Shown: piece after piece, positions 21,595 through 28,504 of the stretch | Numbering within the stretch: the stretch's first letter is position 1 | Layout: each line of letters starts with the position of its first letter | NCBI GenBank assembly: GCA_027624555.1 | Contig: JAQBWN010000006.1 | Span: 1-33,929 of the forward strand | Length of the DNA stretch: 33,929 nucleotides | Direction of reading: 5' to 3' | Source of the DNA: a bacterium | GTDB taxonomy: Bacteria > Patescibacteriota > Andersenbacteria > UBA10190 | Made by a program: the position numbers and the translations under genes | Notes under the pieces: generated by a model | The model's database searches: none | Told to the model about the DNA's origin: nothing | Seen by the model: the letters and a program-made list of their open reading frames with translations, nothing else

Positions 21595-22668
21595 TTATGC
21601 TCCTCGTTTAACGAGTACGTCATCGAGTTCTTTTTTCTTGTCTGCAATTTCTGGTTTCTCAAAATGTTCTCGAGCTGGTTGTAGAAGCGCAATAATTTCT
21701 TTTGCAACCGTTGCTTTTAAATCCATTGGATGTATATTGCCCAGCGCATATTCTTTTTCTAATTCAGTATACGATGTAAATTCAACAGTTCCCCCATGTT
21801 CTGGTTTGCGTTCAATTACAAACGGATTAGTTCGATTCCAAAACAAAATATTTTTTGTCCAATTTAAAATAGGATTTTTCTCAATGTTTTTTTCTTCACA
21901 GAATGCTTTTTTAATTTTCTTGAGAATATCTTCTTCGCTGTCATGGATAAAAATAGCAGCATCCGGTTTTGATTTACTCATTTTGTTCTCACCAGAAAGA
22001 CTGTCTATTAAAGGGTGGTGCAGAGCAATTGGCTTGGCTTTTCCGGCAGCTACTTTTTCGGCAACGTCGCGCATCACTACATGCGCTTTGCGTTGATCCA
22101 TGCTTGCATGAGCAATATCTATTGATTGCGAAAAAATATCTGTAACCTGCATCGCTGGGTATAGCAACGTTGCTAGTTCAGCATCCTCCCCCGCCTCTTT
22201 CCCCATAATACTGATACTGCGCTGCGCACGAGCAACCGTCATATGCCGCGCTACTGACAACACGGTTCCCCAGTATTCTTCATGATTTTTTGCATACCAT
22301 TCGCTCGCAAGTCGAAATTCAACCGCATCGGCGTCGGCTCCAACTGCTATTAAGCATGCTTTCATAGCCTCTGTAAAATATCCTTTTCCGATTTTTAAAG
22401 CCGTTTCTTTTGTGCCGTCCAACTTGTGATTTATTGCAGTATGCCAGTCAGCCAACCAAATGGTGCACTTCACCCCAAGTGCCTGTAAATCTTTTATTAC
22501 TAATGCAGATAATATCCCCTGCCCAATATGAACATATCCGGATATCTCAAAACCAATGTAGTGAGTTAGCTGCTCGCCAGATTCTATGCGGGCCTTAAAC
22601 TCATCCTCAGTTATAACCTCGGCGGTGTTTTGCAATATGCGATTGATAATTTCTTGTTTTTCTGTCAT
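21595..22668 (-). CDS. tyrS: Tyrosyl-tRNA synthetase, archaeal/eukaryotic type
   Basis: 357 aa. Attaches Tyr to tRNA-Tyr. The sequence follows the archaeal (Methanocaldococcus-like) enzyme rather than bacterial TyrRS: YIGFEISGYVHIGQ (HIGH-type motif HIGQ at 47-50), WLADWHTAINHKLDG, YPAMQVTDIF with the Tyr-binding Tyr170/Gln174/Asp177 pattern, DQRKAHVVMRDV, KMSKS at 229-233, and the archaeal ending (EKEYALGNIHPMDLKATVAKEI). The bacterial C-terminal S4 domain is absent, which explains the length of 357 versus about 420 aa. It lies directly after a toxin-antitoxin unit, and the class I tRNA-Tyr with C1-G72 is 650 nt away on the other strand. Archaeal-type TyrRS has been reported in some CPR bacteria. 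Confidence 0.93.
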   Translation of the reverse strand: MTEKQEIINRILQNTAEVITEDEFKARIESGEQLTHYIGFEISGYVHIGQGILSALVIKDLQALGVKCTIWLADWHTAINHKLDGTKETALKIGKGYFTEAMKACLIAVGADADAVEFRLASEWYAKNHEEYWGTVLSVARHMTVARAQRSISIMGKEAGEDAELATLLYPAMQVTDIFSQSIDIAHASMDQRKAHVVMRDVAEKVAAGKAKPIALHHPLIDSLSGENKMSKSKPDAAIFIHDSEEDILKKIKKAFCEEKNIEKNPILNWTKNILFWNRTNPFVIERKPEHGGTVEFTSYTELEKEYALGNIHPMDLKATVAKEIIALLQPAREHFEKPEIADKKKELDDVLVKRGA

Positions 22669-22669
22669 A

Positions 22670-22917
22670 TCATTTTTTATAGTGGTTTGTTATGCAACTA
22701 TTTCAGCTTTTCCTTCTCTTATAGTAAATATTGCCCTATATTGCCGATCGAGTCGAAACGAATATACTCCCCTCCAACGCGGCTCAAGCAACTCAACATG
22801 CAAACTTGGATGGCGAACGTTTTGTTCTAGCAACATCTTTGTCTTTGTCCACTTTTTATCTAAATTATGCTTGTGAAGATATTGTAATACATCTTTTCGA
22901 AGCGGCTTAATTTCCAT
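22670..22917 (-). pseudogene. RelE-superfamily toxin with a C-terminal 1-nt frameshift
   Basis: The first frame gives 75 residues (MEIKPLRKDVLQYLHKHNLD, HPSLHVELLEPRWRGVYSFR, LDRQYRAIFTIREGKAEIVA) and stops at TAA (22690-22692). In the next frame the DNA from there reads ITNHYKK and a stop at 22670. The expected family ending is EIVAxTNHYK, so one A is missing (GCATAAC for GCAATAAC). The lost His and Tyr belong to the RNase active-site end of such toxins. It follows the antitoxin gene by 1 nt and ends beside the tyrS start at 22668. Confidence 0.75.
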
Positions 22918-22918
22918 G

Positions 22919-23131
22919 TTATTTTTTAACGTGCGCTGACTTTTTCAGCCCATTTTCAAGATCAAGTAAAAATTCTTCACTATAGAGACCTGTTTCCTTA
23001 AAATCTCTCATAATGCTTGGGACAGAATCTTCTAAAACAGACTCAAAGAAACGCTCTGCAAATTTTCTGTAGGCCTTAGCTTCGCGTTCAAGTCGCTGAT
23101 ATTCTGTTTTTGGGATTGTAACACTTGCCAT
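22919..23131 (-). CDS. Antitoxin of a RelE-type toxin-antitoxin pair
   Basis: 70 aa from the ATG at 23131. N-terminal ASVTIPKTEYQRLEREAKAY resembles the short antitoxins paired with RelE-like toxins; the acidic middle (SVLEDSVPSIMRDFKETGLY) and basic tail would contact the toxin and DNA. Intact, while its partner downstream is frameshifted. First gene of a likely antitoxin-toxin-tyrS transcript. Confidence 0.75.
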   Translation of the reverse strand: MASVTIPKTEYQRLEREAKAYRKFAERFFESVLEDSVPSIMRDFKETGLYSEEFLLDLENGLKKSAHVKK

Positions 23132-23142
23132 ATGATACATTT

Positions 23143-23171
23143 ACTGTAAAGTAACTTAAAAGTCGCGTCAA
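23143..23171 (-). promoter_or_regulatory. Promoter of the antitoxin-toxin-tyrS unit
   Basis: Minus strand TTGACG (23166-23171), 17-nt spacer, TACAGT (23143-23148), 11 nt before the ATG. No strong promoter is seen directly before tyrS, so tyrS probably depends on this one. Confidence 0.6.
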
Positions 23172-23193
23172 TGTGGCTTTTTTAGGTAATTAT

Positions 23194-23268
23194 GCCAGCT
23201 TAGCTTAATGGTAAAGCAACGGTTTTGTAAACCGTGGAGTGTCGGTTCGATTCCGACAGCTGGCTCCA
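23194..23268 (+). tRNA. tRNA-Thr (UGU)
   Basis: Acceptor GCCAGCT/AGCTGGC, D-arm GCTT...AAGC, anticodon stem ACGGT/ACCGT with loop TTTGTAA (UGU), variable GGAGT, T-arm GTCGG-TTCGATT-CCGAC, discriminator T and encoded CCA. It is the only tRNA here with encoded CCA. Its 5' half is nearly identical to that of tRNA-Thr(GGU) at 21549, in opposite orientation. Confidence 0.95.
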
Positions 23269-23269
23269 A

Positions 23270-23311
23270 CCCACCTTCGCCACAAGCAGTTCCTGCTTAG
23301 GCTTCGGCGGG
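23270..23311. repeat. 42-bp palindrome, family 2, between two tRNA genes
   Basis: On the minus strand CCCGCCGAAGC...GCGAAGGTGGG with an inner AAGCAG/CTGCTT stem. The outer arms match the elements inside prmC (30481-30507) and rplY (30706-30732). It fills nearly the whole gap between tRNA-Thr and tRNA-Tyr. Confidence 0.75.
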
Positions 23312-23316
23312 CAATG

Positions 23317-23387
23317 CCGGGGATGGCAGATCGGCTATGCAAGGGACTGTAAATCCCTCAAGATAGGTTCAACTCCTATTCCCCGGA
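23317..23387 (+). tRNA. tRNA-Tyr (GUA), archaeal-type class I with C1-G72
   Basis: Acceptor CCGGGGA/TCCCCGG, D-arm GCA...TGC, anticodon stem AGGGA/TCCCT with loop CTGTAAA (GUA), variable region CAAG (4 nt), T-arm ATAGG-TTCAACT-CCTAT, discriminator A. Bacterial tRNA-Tyr is class II with a long variable arm and G1-C72. The short variable loop and C1-G72 pair are the archaeal/eukaryotic Tyr identity and match the archaeal-type TyrRS encoded nearby. Confidence 0.9.
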
Positions 23388-23436
23388 CCGCGTATGAAAT
23401 TAATAGTATAGAAACAACCATAAAAATTTTATTAAA

Positions 23437-23455
23437 GATTTTATTAAAGTACCTG
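23437..23455. repeat. 19-bp direct repeat, left copy
   Basis: GATTTTATTAAAGTACCTG; the right copy at 23964-23982 differs by one base. Preceded by an overlapping 12-bp duplication (ATTTTATTAAAG twice). The pair brackets the promoter and gene at 23472-23889. Confidence 0.75.
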
Positions 23456-23471
23456 ACACCCCCATAGGCGC

Positions 23472-23500
23472 TTGACAATCTTCCCCCGGAAAACTACAAA
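23472..23500 (+). promoter_or_regulatory. Promoter of the 113-aa cassette gene
   Basis: TTGACA (23472-23477), 17-nt spacer, TACAAA (23495-23500), leader about 40 nt with a GAGGGAG ribosome binding site 8 nt before the ATG. Confidence 0.7.
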
Positions 23501-23547
23501 TAAGCTAGATGTATATGTTCCTTTTTGTTCTTTGAGGGAGTGTTAAC

Positions 23548-23889
23548 ATGGCAAATAAAGCAGCGTACGAGATTCATTGCACAGACGCAGCGCAATTTTT
23601 TTCCTGTATCGCAGTATGGGAAGCGTTGCATTTTTTGAAAGCCAAGCATTACGCGGGGCCAACGGTTGAGGGCATCGTTGATCATACCAACATACAAATG
23701 GGGGTAGTTCAAAGAGCCCTCGCAACCTTAGGAGGCAACAACCCGGAAAAAGGTTGCTTGCAGATGAAATACTGTCAAGAAGGGACTGCTGGACCTATTG
23801 CGGCACGTTTCTCTCAGCGGTCAGATGTTGTTCCGGAATTCGTGGTTCAGATTCGCGCAGACAATAATTACAAAATGAGGATCACGTAG
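23548..23889 (+). CDS. Small protein of unknown function, possible winged helix
   Basis: 113 aa. Residues about 22-65 (AVWEALHFLKAKHYAGPTVE, then GIVDHTNIQMGVVQRALATL) could form a helix-turn-helix, followed by a strand-rich part that might be the wing. Otherwise unrecognised. It has a strong -35, a clear Shine-Dalgarno and its own unit between 19-bp direct repeats, unlike the leaderless style of its neighbours. These are signs of a separately acquired cassette. Confidence 0.5.
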   Translation: MANKAAYEIHCTDAAQFFSCIAVWEALHFLKAKHYAGPTVEGIVDHTNIQMGVVQRALATLGGNNPEKGCLQMKYCQEGTAGPIAARFSQRSDVVPEFVVQIRADNNYKMRIT

Positions 23890-23963
23890 TTTTCAAAAAA
23901 TGAACCATCAACACACATAATACGCGGACGCAACTCACCATTGCATCTTTTTTATATCACTAT

Positions 23964-23982
23964 GATTTTATCAAAGTACCTG
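23964..23982. repeat. 19-bp direct repeat, right copy
   Basis: GATTTTATCAAAGTACCTG, partner of 23437-23455. Confidence 0.75.
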
Positions 23983-23993
23983 GTATGCTCCAT

Positions 23994-24029
23994 AAAAAAA
24001 CAGCCGTACGATATAAAACCGTGCGGCTG
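23994..24029 (-). terminator. Terminator after the Clp N-domain fragment
   Basis: Minus strand CAGCCGCACG...CGTACGGCTG stem followed by TTTTTTT. It ends the minus transcript; on the plus strand the following bases are GTTGTTGTTT, a poor T-tract. Confidence 0.75.
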
Positions 24030-24062
24030 TGTTGTTGTTTGAAGGGGCTCATGTTCCGATTT

Positions 24063-24227
24063 TCAACGGGCAGCACAAAGTTGTTTCACCACATCCCTTG
24101 CTGGATCAACTTTCACACCAAACTCGTTCAACACTTGAGCACCAAGACCTCCAGTTTCTCGTAGCAAGCCGAGAAACAAATGCTCGGTTCCAACGTAGTT
24201 GTGATCCATATTCCTGGCTTCTTCCAT
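24063..24227 (-). CDS. Clp N-domain half repeat, stand-alone or remnant
   Basis: 54 aa from the ATG at 24227. MEEARNMDHNYVGTEHLFLG, then LLRETGGLGAQVLNEFGVKV, matches the N-terminal part of one Clp_N repeat of ClpC/ClpA (family: ARxLxHNYIGTEHILLGLL). The domain normally has two such repeats before the AAA modules. Neither the first helix nor any ATPase part is present here; upstream is the EEP gene and downstream a terminator. Either a gene remnant or a free adaptor-binding half domain. The Clp-like protein at 9623-11233 lacks an N-domain. Confidence 0.5.
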   Translation of the reverse strand: MEEARNMDHNYVGTEHLFLGLLRETGGLGAQVLNEFGVKVDPARDVVKQLCAAR

Positions 24228-24264
24228 TGTGTACAATAATGGGATGTATATTGCAACTTGTTTT

Positions 24265-25029
24265 CTATATCTCCACTTCCGCAACTAATCCTAAGTGATC
24301 GGAAATATTAGCATCTGAAACGTGGTGATTTATAATTTTTATATCTGAGCTCGCAAACATCATATCTACTATTGCTGTAGCATATCCAGAATTTGGGTCC
24401 TTTTGGTTCATATTAAACGACGTTTGCATTTCGCCTTTAAATATCGACTTCATGTGTACTTCAATTTTATCTGTTGTTTTGCCACCTTCTTGAACATTAA
24501 AATCGCCCATAAGAAGTGCTGGTTGCTTGCCTACTATATGCGCAGCGATAACTTCTGACATCGCAAGTCTTCTCTTCGTATCGTCACCATCAAATCCCCA
24601 AATGCCTTGTATGTTAAATACATGCAAAACTTTTTCGTTTATCAGAATTTCCGCATGTTGCAAATTCCGCGGAGTGTATATAATATCTTCTTGAGATTCT
24701 GGCTTCCATGTTCCGTTATATGGGACGTCAAAAAAAATTGCGCCAGATGCTTGAATGGGATACTTCGATAAAATAGCGTTCCCAAATTGGACTCGGTACC
24801 CAGGTTCTACTTCTTCAGAAAATGCAGGCGCAAATGTGTAGTATTTGTATCCGAGGATGTTTGCCAATTCCCCAACAGCATGCCAAGGCTGCTTGAGTGG
24901 CGAATTTTCAGCTTGATATACTTCTTGCAAACAAAGAATATCCGCGTTTTCTTCTGCAATAAATGGCTGAATATGTTCAAACAGCTTCCCTCCAAACCAC
25001 ATATTTAAACAGATTATTTTTATATGCAT
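24265..25029 (-). CDS. Endonuclease/exonuclease/phosphatase family protein
   Basis: 254 aa. EEP-fold metal-dependent phosphohydrolase with all core residues visible: Asn9 (CLNMW), Glu36 (LQEVY), GNAILSKYPI, GDFNV and the terminal SDHLGL. Members cut nucleic acid, phospholipid or other phosphodiesters; the substrate is not readable from sequence. No signal peptide, so probably cytoplasmic. A perfect TATAAT ends 6 nt before the ATG (leaderless). Confidence 0.88.
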   Translation of the reverse strand: MHIKIICLNMWFGGKLFEHIQPFIAEENADILCLQEVYQAENSPLKQPWHAVGELANILGYKYYTFAPAFSEEVEPGYRVQFGNAILSKYPIQASGAIFFDVPYNGTWKPESQEDIIYTPRNLQHAEILINEKVLHVFNIQGIWGFDGDDTKRRLAMSEVIAAHIVGKQPALLMGDFNVQEGGKTTDKIEVHMKSIFKGEMQTSFNMNQKDPNSGYATAIVDMMFASSDIKIINHHVSDANISDHLGLVAEVEI

Positions 25030-25035
25030 GTATAT

Positions 25036-25043
25036 ATTATACT
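25036..25043. promoter_or_regulatory. Symmetric divergent promoter: two overlapping -10 boxes
   Basis: Plus strand TATACT (25038-25043) ends 9 nt before the S66 peptidase ATG. Minus strand TATAAT (25036-25041) ends 6 nt before the EEP gene ATG. The two -10 boxes share 4 bp. Confidence 0.6.
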
Positions 25044-25052
25044 CTAATATAT

Positions 25053-26027
25053 ATGCAGATAATCAAACCACCCAAGCTACATACGGAAGATATTATTGGA
25101 ATATGTTGCCCGTCGGGAACAATAGAACATAAAAAAGAGCTTTTTGAACGAGCTATCAAAGGCTTTGAGAACGCTTCTGGGCTAAAAACAGTCATCGCGC
25201 CCAATGCATATGCCAAGCATTACTATAGCGCGGGGACTATGCAGGAACGTCTAGATGATTTTCATGGGCTCATCGCTGATCCTACGATTAAGGCCATAAT
25301 TTTTGGTGCTGGTGGCGATACCGCGAGCGATTTACTGCCTCACCTGGATTATGATTTAATCAAAAATAATCCGAAGATTATCACTGGTATTTCAGACGCC
25401 ACAACACTGCTTACGGCCATCACCGCGAAAACAGGACTCATCACTTTTTTAGGATTAGAGTTTTTAGATTTCGCGGACAACGCCATGAACTACACCGTTC
25501 AATCGATACAACAATCATGGCTTTCTGGAACGCCCCATGAATTATTCCCAAACCCTGCCTGGAAAGAACTACAAAATAACTATACGACGTACAAAACATG
25601 GCAAACTATTCGAGAGGGCACATCTTCCGGGCAACTATTTGGAGGAAATTCTGAAAGCTATATACAACTTCTAGATACGCCGTATGAACTAGTAATTCCC
25701 AATGGAATATTATTTTTAGAAACGTATAAATTACCAAAAAAACAAATTCATAAAGCGCTTATGCAGTTACAGATACGCGGGGTGCTGGATCAAATTGCGG
25801 GGCTTGTTGTTGGGTATTGCCTTGAAAGCGACAAGCCGGATATTGTAGGCAACGAGCAGTTAATCGCCGAAACTATTTTAGAAGTAACAAAAGAGTATTC
25901 ATTCCCTATTATGCAAATTGGTGAAATTGGGCACTATGTAGAAAACTTCATGCAACCCCTTGGAGCTCATGTAAAAATGGACGCAACTAATTTGCGGTTT
26001 GAAATTACGGAGCCAGCAACGATATAA
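25053..26027 (+). CDS. S66-family peptidase (LD-carboxypeptidase/MccF-like)
   Basis: 324 aa from the ATG at 25053. Serine peptidase of the LdcA/MccF type: nucleophile Ser114 in TGISDATTLL, with Glu223 (FLETYKLP) and His294 (GEIGHYVENF) completing the Ser-Glu-His triad; IGICCPSG near 15-22 is the usual start. The longer loop and FLET motif point more to the MccF subgroup (peptide-nucleotide/acyl-sulfamoyl hydrolases) than to strict murein LD-carboxypeptidase, but both are possible. Cytoplasmic. Confidence 0.85.
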   Translation: MQIIKPPKLHTEDIIGICCPSGTIEHKKELFERAIKGFENASGLKTVIAPNAYAKHYYSAGTMQERLDDFHGLIADPTIKAIIFGAGGDTASDLLPHLDYDLIKNNPKIITGISDATTLLTAITAKTGLITFLGLEFLDFADNAMNYTVQSIQQSWLSGTPHELFPNPAWKELQNNYTTYKTWQTIREGTSSGQLFGGNSESYIQLLDTPYELVIPNGILFLETYKLPKKQIHKALMQLQIRGVLDQIAGLVVGYCLESDKPDIVGNEQLIAETILEVTKEYSFPIMQIGEIGHYVENFMQPLGAHVKMDATNLRFEITEPATI

Positions 26028-27041
26028 TTACGCTTTTTCTTTTAGCTCCTCAAGCTCTTCCAGTACACCTTTTTCAACTACTTTGTTATCCATCCGCCTG
26101 GCAATAAACAGCAGCTCTTCACGTATTCGAATATTCTTGGAGTCCATGTCACGCGCGTGCTGGAGCGATTGGATAGCAAGAGTAAACCTGCCCGCATTGA
26201 GTGCTGCGTGCCCAAGGTCTGCAAAGGCATCAACCATTTCTTTGTCAATTTTTATCACTTGTTGAAATATCTCCATTGCCTCGTCCCAAGATTCTTTACC
26301 AATAGCTGCCTTCCCAAGAAGCATATATGCCTTAGTGTCAGATGAATGCTTCATAATATGAGGAATAAGAATATCTTCAACACGCTCAAAATCATTTTTC
26401 CCCAGCGCCTCTGTAGCCTGTTCAAGAGTTGTTTTTTCTTTGTCCTTCTTGAGTAATTGCGACATAATTCCAGCCTTCTGCGACGGCTTTACTGTTGCGG
26501 TGCTTTGCTCCTCAACCCCAGTATGCCGAACTAACCGAATTGCAGGACTCGATTTTGGGACTGGTAAAACTTCCTCTTTCGTTTCTTTTATGCGAGGCAT
26601 ACGTTCTCGAATTGCTTGCATGTCTGGAATACGATTTGCAATTTCTTTTTGCAGAGACGACAAACCTTCTCTCCCCCTTTGCGCCAATAGTAAGAGCTTA
26701 TCTTGCAACCCTACTTCTGGCATCTGAACAAGTGAACTCTTCACTGCAATTATTTCAACAGCCTTTTTTTGCTTTGCCTCTTGTCGGCGACTCTTCATGG
26801 AAACAATAGAACTACCCACAGATCGCAACATATGCCCAAGACGATTTTTCACAAGCGTAACTCCATGCTGATCTGGCCGAAGCAAAGATTCTTCATGAAT
26901 CGGAATTTTTGAATCAACTTCAGCTTGAATATCTTCCGAAAATTGCACGTGTCGCATACGAAGAATCACCCGAGAAAAAACGATGATAATACCGCCAAAC
27001 GAGATGAACAACAAAAGTGGTGGTAAAACATCGTACAACAT
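26028..27041 (-). CDS. TPR-repeat membrane protein
   Basis: 337 aa. One N-terminal membrane helix (about 7-28), a basic, low-complexity middle (PIHEES to about residue 200), then TPR repeats from about 210 (FERVEDILIPHIMKHSSDTK, YMLLGKAAIGKESWDEAMEI, DAFADLGHAALNAGRFTLAI). A scaffold type common in Patescibacteria; partners are unknown. Its stop codon abuts the S66 gene end on the opposite strand. Confidence 0.75.
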   Translation of the reverse strand: MLYDVLPPLLLFISFGGIIIVFSRVILRMRHVQFSEDIQAEVDSKIPIHEESLLRPDQHGVTLVKNRLGHMLRSVGSSIVSMKSRRQEAKQKKAVEIIAVKSSLVQMPEVGLQDKLLLLAQRGREGLSSLQKEIANRIPDMQAIRERMPRIKETKEEVLPVPKSSPAIRLVRHTGVEEQSTATVKPSQKAGIMSQLLKKDKEKTTLEQATEALGKNDFERVEDILIPHIMKHSSDTKAYMLLGKAAIGKESWDEAMEIFQQVIKIDKEMVDAFADLGHAALNAGRFTLAIQSLQHARDMDSKNIRIREELLFIARRMDNKVVEKGVLEELEELKEKA

Positions 27042-27071
27042 GAGGTTGTGGATATCGTACCAATTGCAAGG

Positions 27072-27128
27072 CTCCCCGCCAAGGGCAATTTACCTCTAGT
27101 TATCCCCCACCAGCACGGCGGGCAGGCC
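27072..27128. repeat. Imperfect GC-rich inverted repeat between tsf and the TPR gene
   Basis: Arms GGCTCCCCGCC and GGCGGGCAGGCC, about 57 bp overall. Related in composition to the other CCCGCC/GGCGGG elements but with a long AT-rich centre. Nothing else is seen in this gap. Confidence 0.4.
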
Positions 27129-27135
27129 CACTTTG

Positions 27136-27723
27136 CTAAATTGTGAGTCGAGTAAACTCTTTAACGGTAATATTCTCTCCTATTTCCTGAATTGCCTCGC
27201 TCACCAATTGCCCAACTGTTATTTTAGGATTCTTCACATATGGCTGGGTCATCAATGCCCTCTCTTCGCGAAATTTTTTCAGCTTTCCTTCCACTATCTT
27301 TTCTCGCATAGCCTCTGGCTTTCCTTCCTGTTCAAGCTGTTTTAACGCAAATTCTTTTTCACTTGCTACGTCTGCTTCTGACACGTCTTCTGGGCGAACA
27401 ACAAGAGGGTCGTTGGCGGCAATGTGCATAGCGATATTTTGCGCAAGCTCTTGAAACTTTTCGTTTCGAGCTACAAAATCCGTTTCGCACACCAAAGAAA
27501 CCAGTACGGCAATTTTCTTGTTTCCGTGCAAATAATATCCAATAACGCCTTCATTTGTTTCTCGAGAAGATTTTTTCGCGACTGTACCTTTTCCTTTTTC
27601 TCGAAGCCACAAAATGGCCTTATCTTGGTCGCCATTAGACTCCGTAAGCGCTTGTTTTGCATCCACTACTCCAGCACCAGTACGGGCTCTCAAATCTTTA
27701 ATTTGTTCCATTGTTATATTCAT
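27136..27723 (-). CDS. tsf: Translation elongation factor Ts
   Basis: 195 aa, short form as in many Patescibacteria. UBA-like N-terminus (LRARTGAGVVDAKQALTESN), core motif CETDFVARNEKF for nucleotide exchange on EF-Tu, and a single core domain with GQLVSEAIQEIGENITVKEF at the end. The start overlaps the rpsB stop by 4 nt (ATGA). Confidence 0.96.
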   Translation of the reverse strand: MNITMEQIKDLRARTGAGVVDAKQALTESNGDQDKAILWLREKGKGTVAKKSSRETNEGVIGYYLHGNKKIAVLVSLVCETDFVARNEKFQELAQNIAMHIAANDPLVVRPEDVSEADVASEKEFALKQLEQEGKPEAMREKIVEGKLKKFREERALMTQPYVKNPKITVGQLVSEAIQEIGENITVKEFTRLTI

Positions 27724-28442
27724 AGTTCAATGCCTCTTACCTTGGCGATAGTTTGTGCTATTACGCGAGTTATAAGTTCAAGTGATCGAATTGCATCGTC
27801 GTTTGCAGGAATTGCACATGTAAGTAGCGCGGGGTCAGCATTTGTATCAGCTATTCCGATAACTGGGATGTTCATGCGAACCGCCTCTCGCACAGCAATA
27901 CGTTCATCGTGAGCACCGGCAACAAAAATTGCTGCGGGAAGAGAGCGGAGCGATTTCACACCTTCCAATACGCCTTCTAGTCGTTCAATTTCTTTCTGGC
28001 GTACAGAACGCTCTTTTTTTGTAAGCTTTGCTGTTTGTTTTGAGTCTTCTGTGCGCTTCAATTCATCAAGCTTTTCGATACTTTTTTGAATAGTTGAGAA
28101 GTTTGTAAGCGTACCGCCTAACCATCGTTTCGTGATATACGGCATTTTCACCGCTTCTGCATACTTTCGAATTATCGCTCGAGCCTGTCTTTTTGTGCCA
28201 ACAAAGAGTATCTCTCCATGAGGCTTTTCAGCAATGGACTGTACAAATGCAGCTGCTTTTACAATTCCTTCCCTAGTATGGTTTAAATCAATAATTGCAA
28301 CTCTGCTTCTGTGCATATAGATAAACTGCTCCATTTTTGGATTTCGTTTGCTTTTTTCATGCCCGAAATGCACCCCTGCTTCTAGCATGGCTACCACGTC
28401 TGGAATAATATCAACGTTCTTTTCTTTTGTTGTTTGTGACAT
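27720..28442 (-). CDS. rpsB: Ribosomal protein uS2
   Basis: 240 aa from the ATG at 28442. Signatures: EAGVHFGHEKSKRNPKMEQF, YITKRWLGGTLTNFSTIQKS, and IPVIGIADTNADPALLTCAI with the terminal NDDAIRSLELI. A -10 box TAGGAT (28450-28455), 17 nt from TTGATT (28473-28478), ends 7 nt before the ATG, so a leaderless mRNA is likely; the same AGGAT could also act as Shine-Dalgarno if transcription starts further upstream. Operon rpsB-tsf. Confidence 0.96.
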   Translation of the reverse strand: MSQTTKEKNVDIIPDVVAMLEAGVHFGHEKSKRNPKMEQFIYMHRSRVAIIDLNHTREGIVKAAAFVQSIAEKPHGEILFVGTKRQARAIIRKYAEAVKMPYITKRWLGGTLTNFSTIQKSIEKLDELKRTEDSKQTAKLTKKERSVRQKEIERLEGVLEGVKSLRSLPAAIFVAGAHDERIAVREAVRMNIPVIGIADTNADPALLTCAIPANDDAIRSLELITRVIAQTIAKVRGIEL

Positions 28443-28465
28443 AAAATACATCCTACACAAGGCAC

Positions 28466-28494
28466 TTGCAAAAATCAAGAGCTTGCCGTATGAT
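28466..28494 (+). promoter_or_regulatory. Promoter of rpmE-prfA-prmC, divergent from rpsB
   Basis: TTGCAA (28466-28471), 17-nt spacer, TATGAT (28489-28494), 10 nt before the rpmE ATG. Its -35 is next to the rpsB -35 (28473-28478), so the two ribosomal transcripts share one compact divergent promoter of about 45 bp. Confidence 0.6.
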
Positions 28495-28504
28495 ATGAAA
28501 ATAT

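Noticed and set aside
22690-22917. 75-aa toxin as an intact short RelE variant
   Set aside because: The exact missing family ending (TNHYK) is present in the next frame right after the stop, which points to a frameshift.
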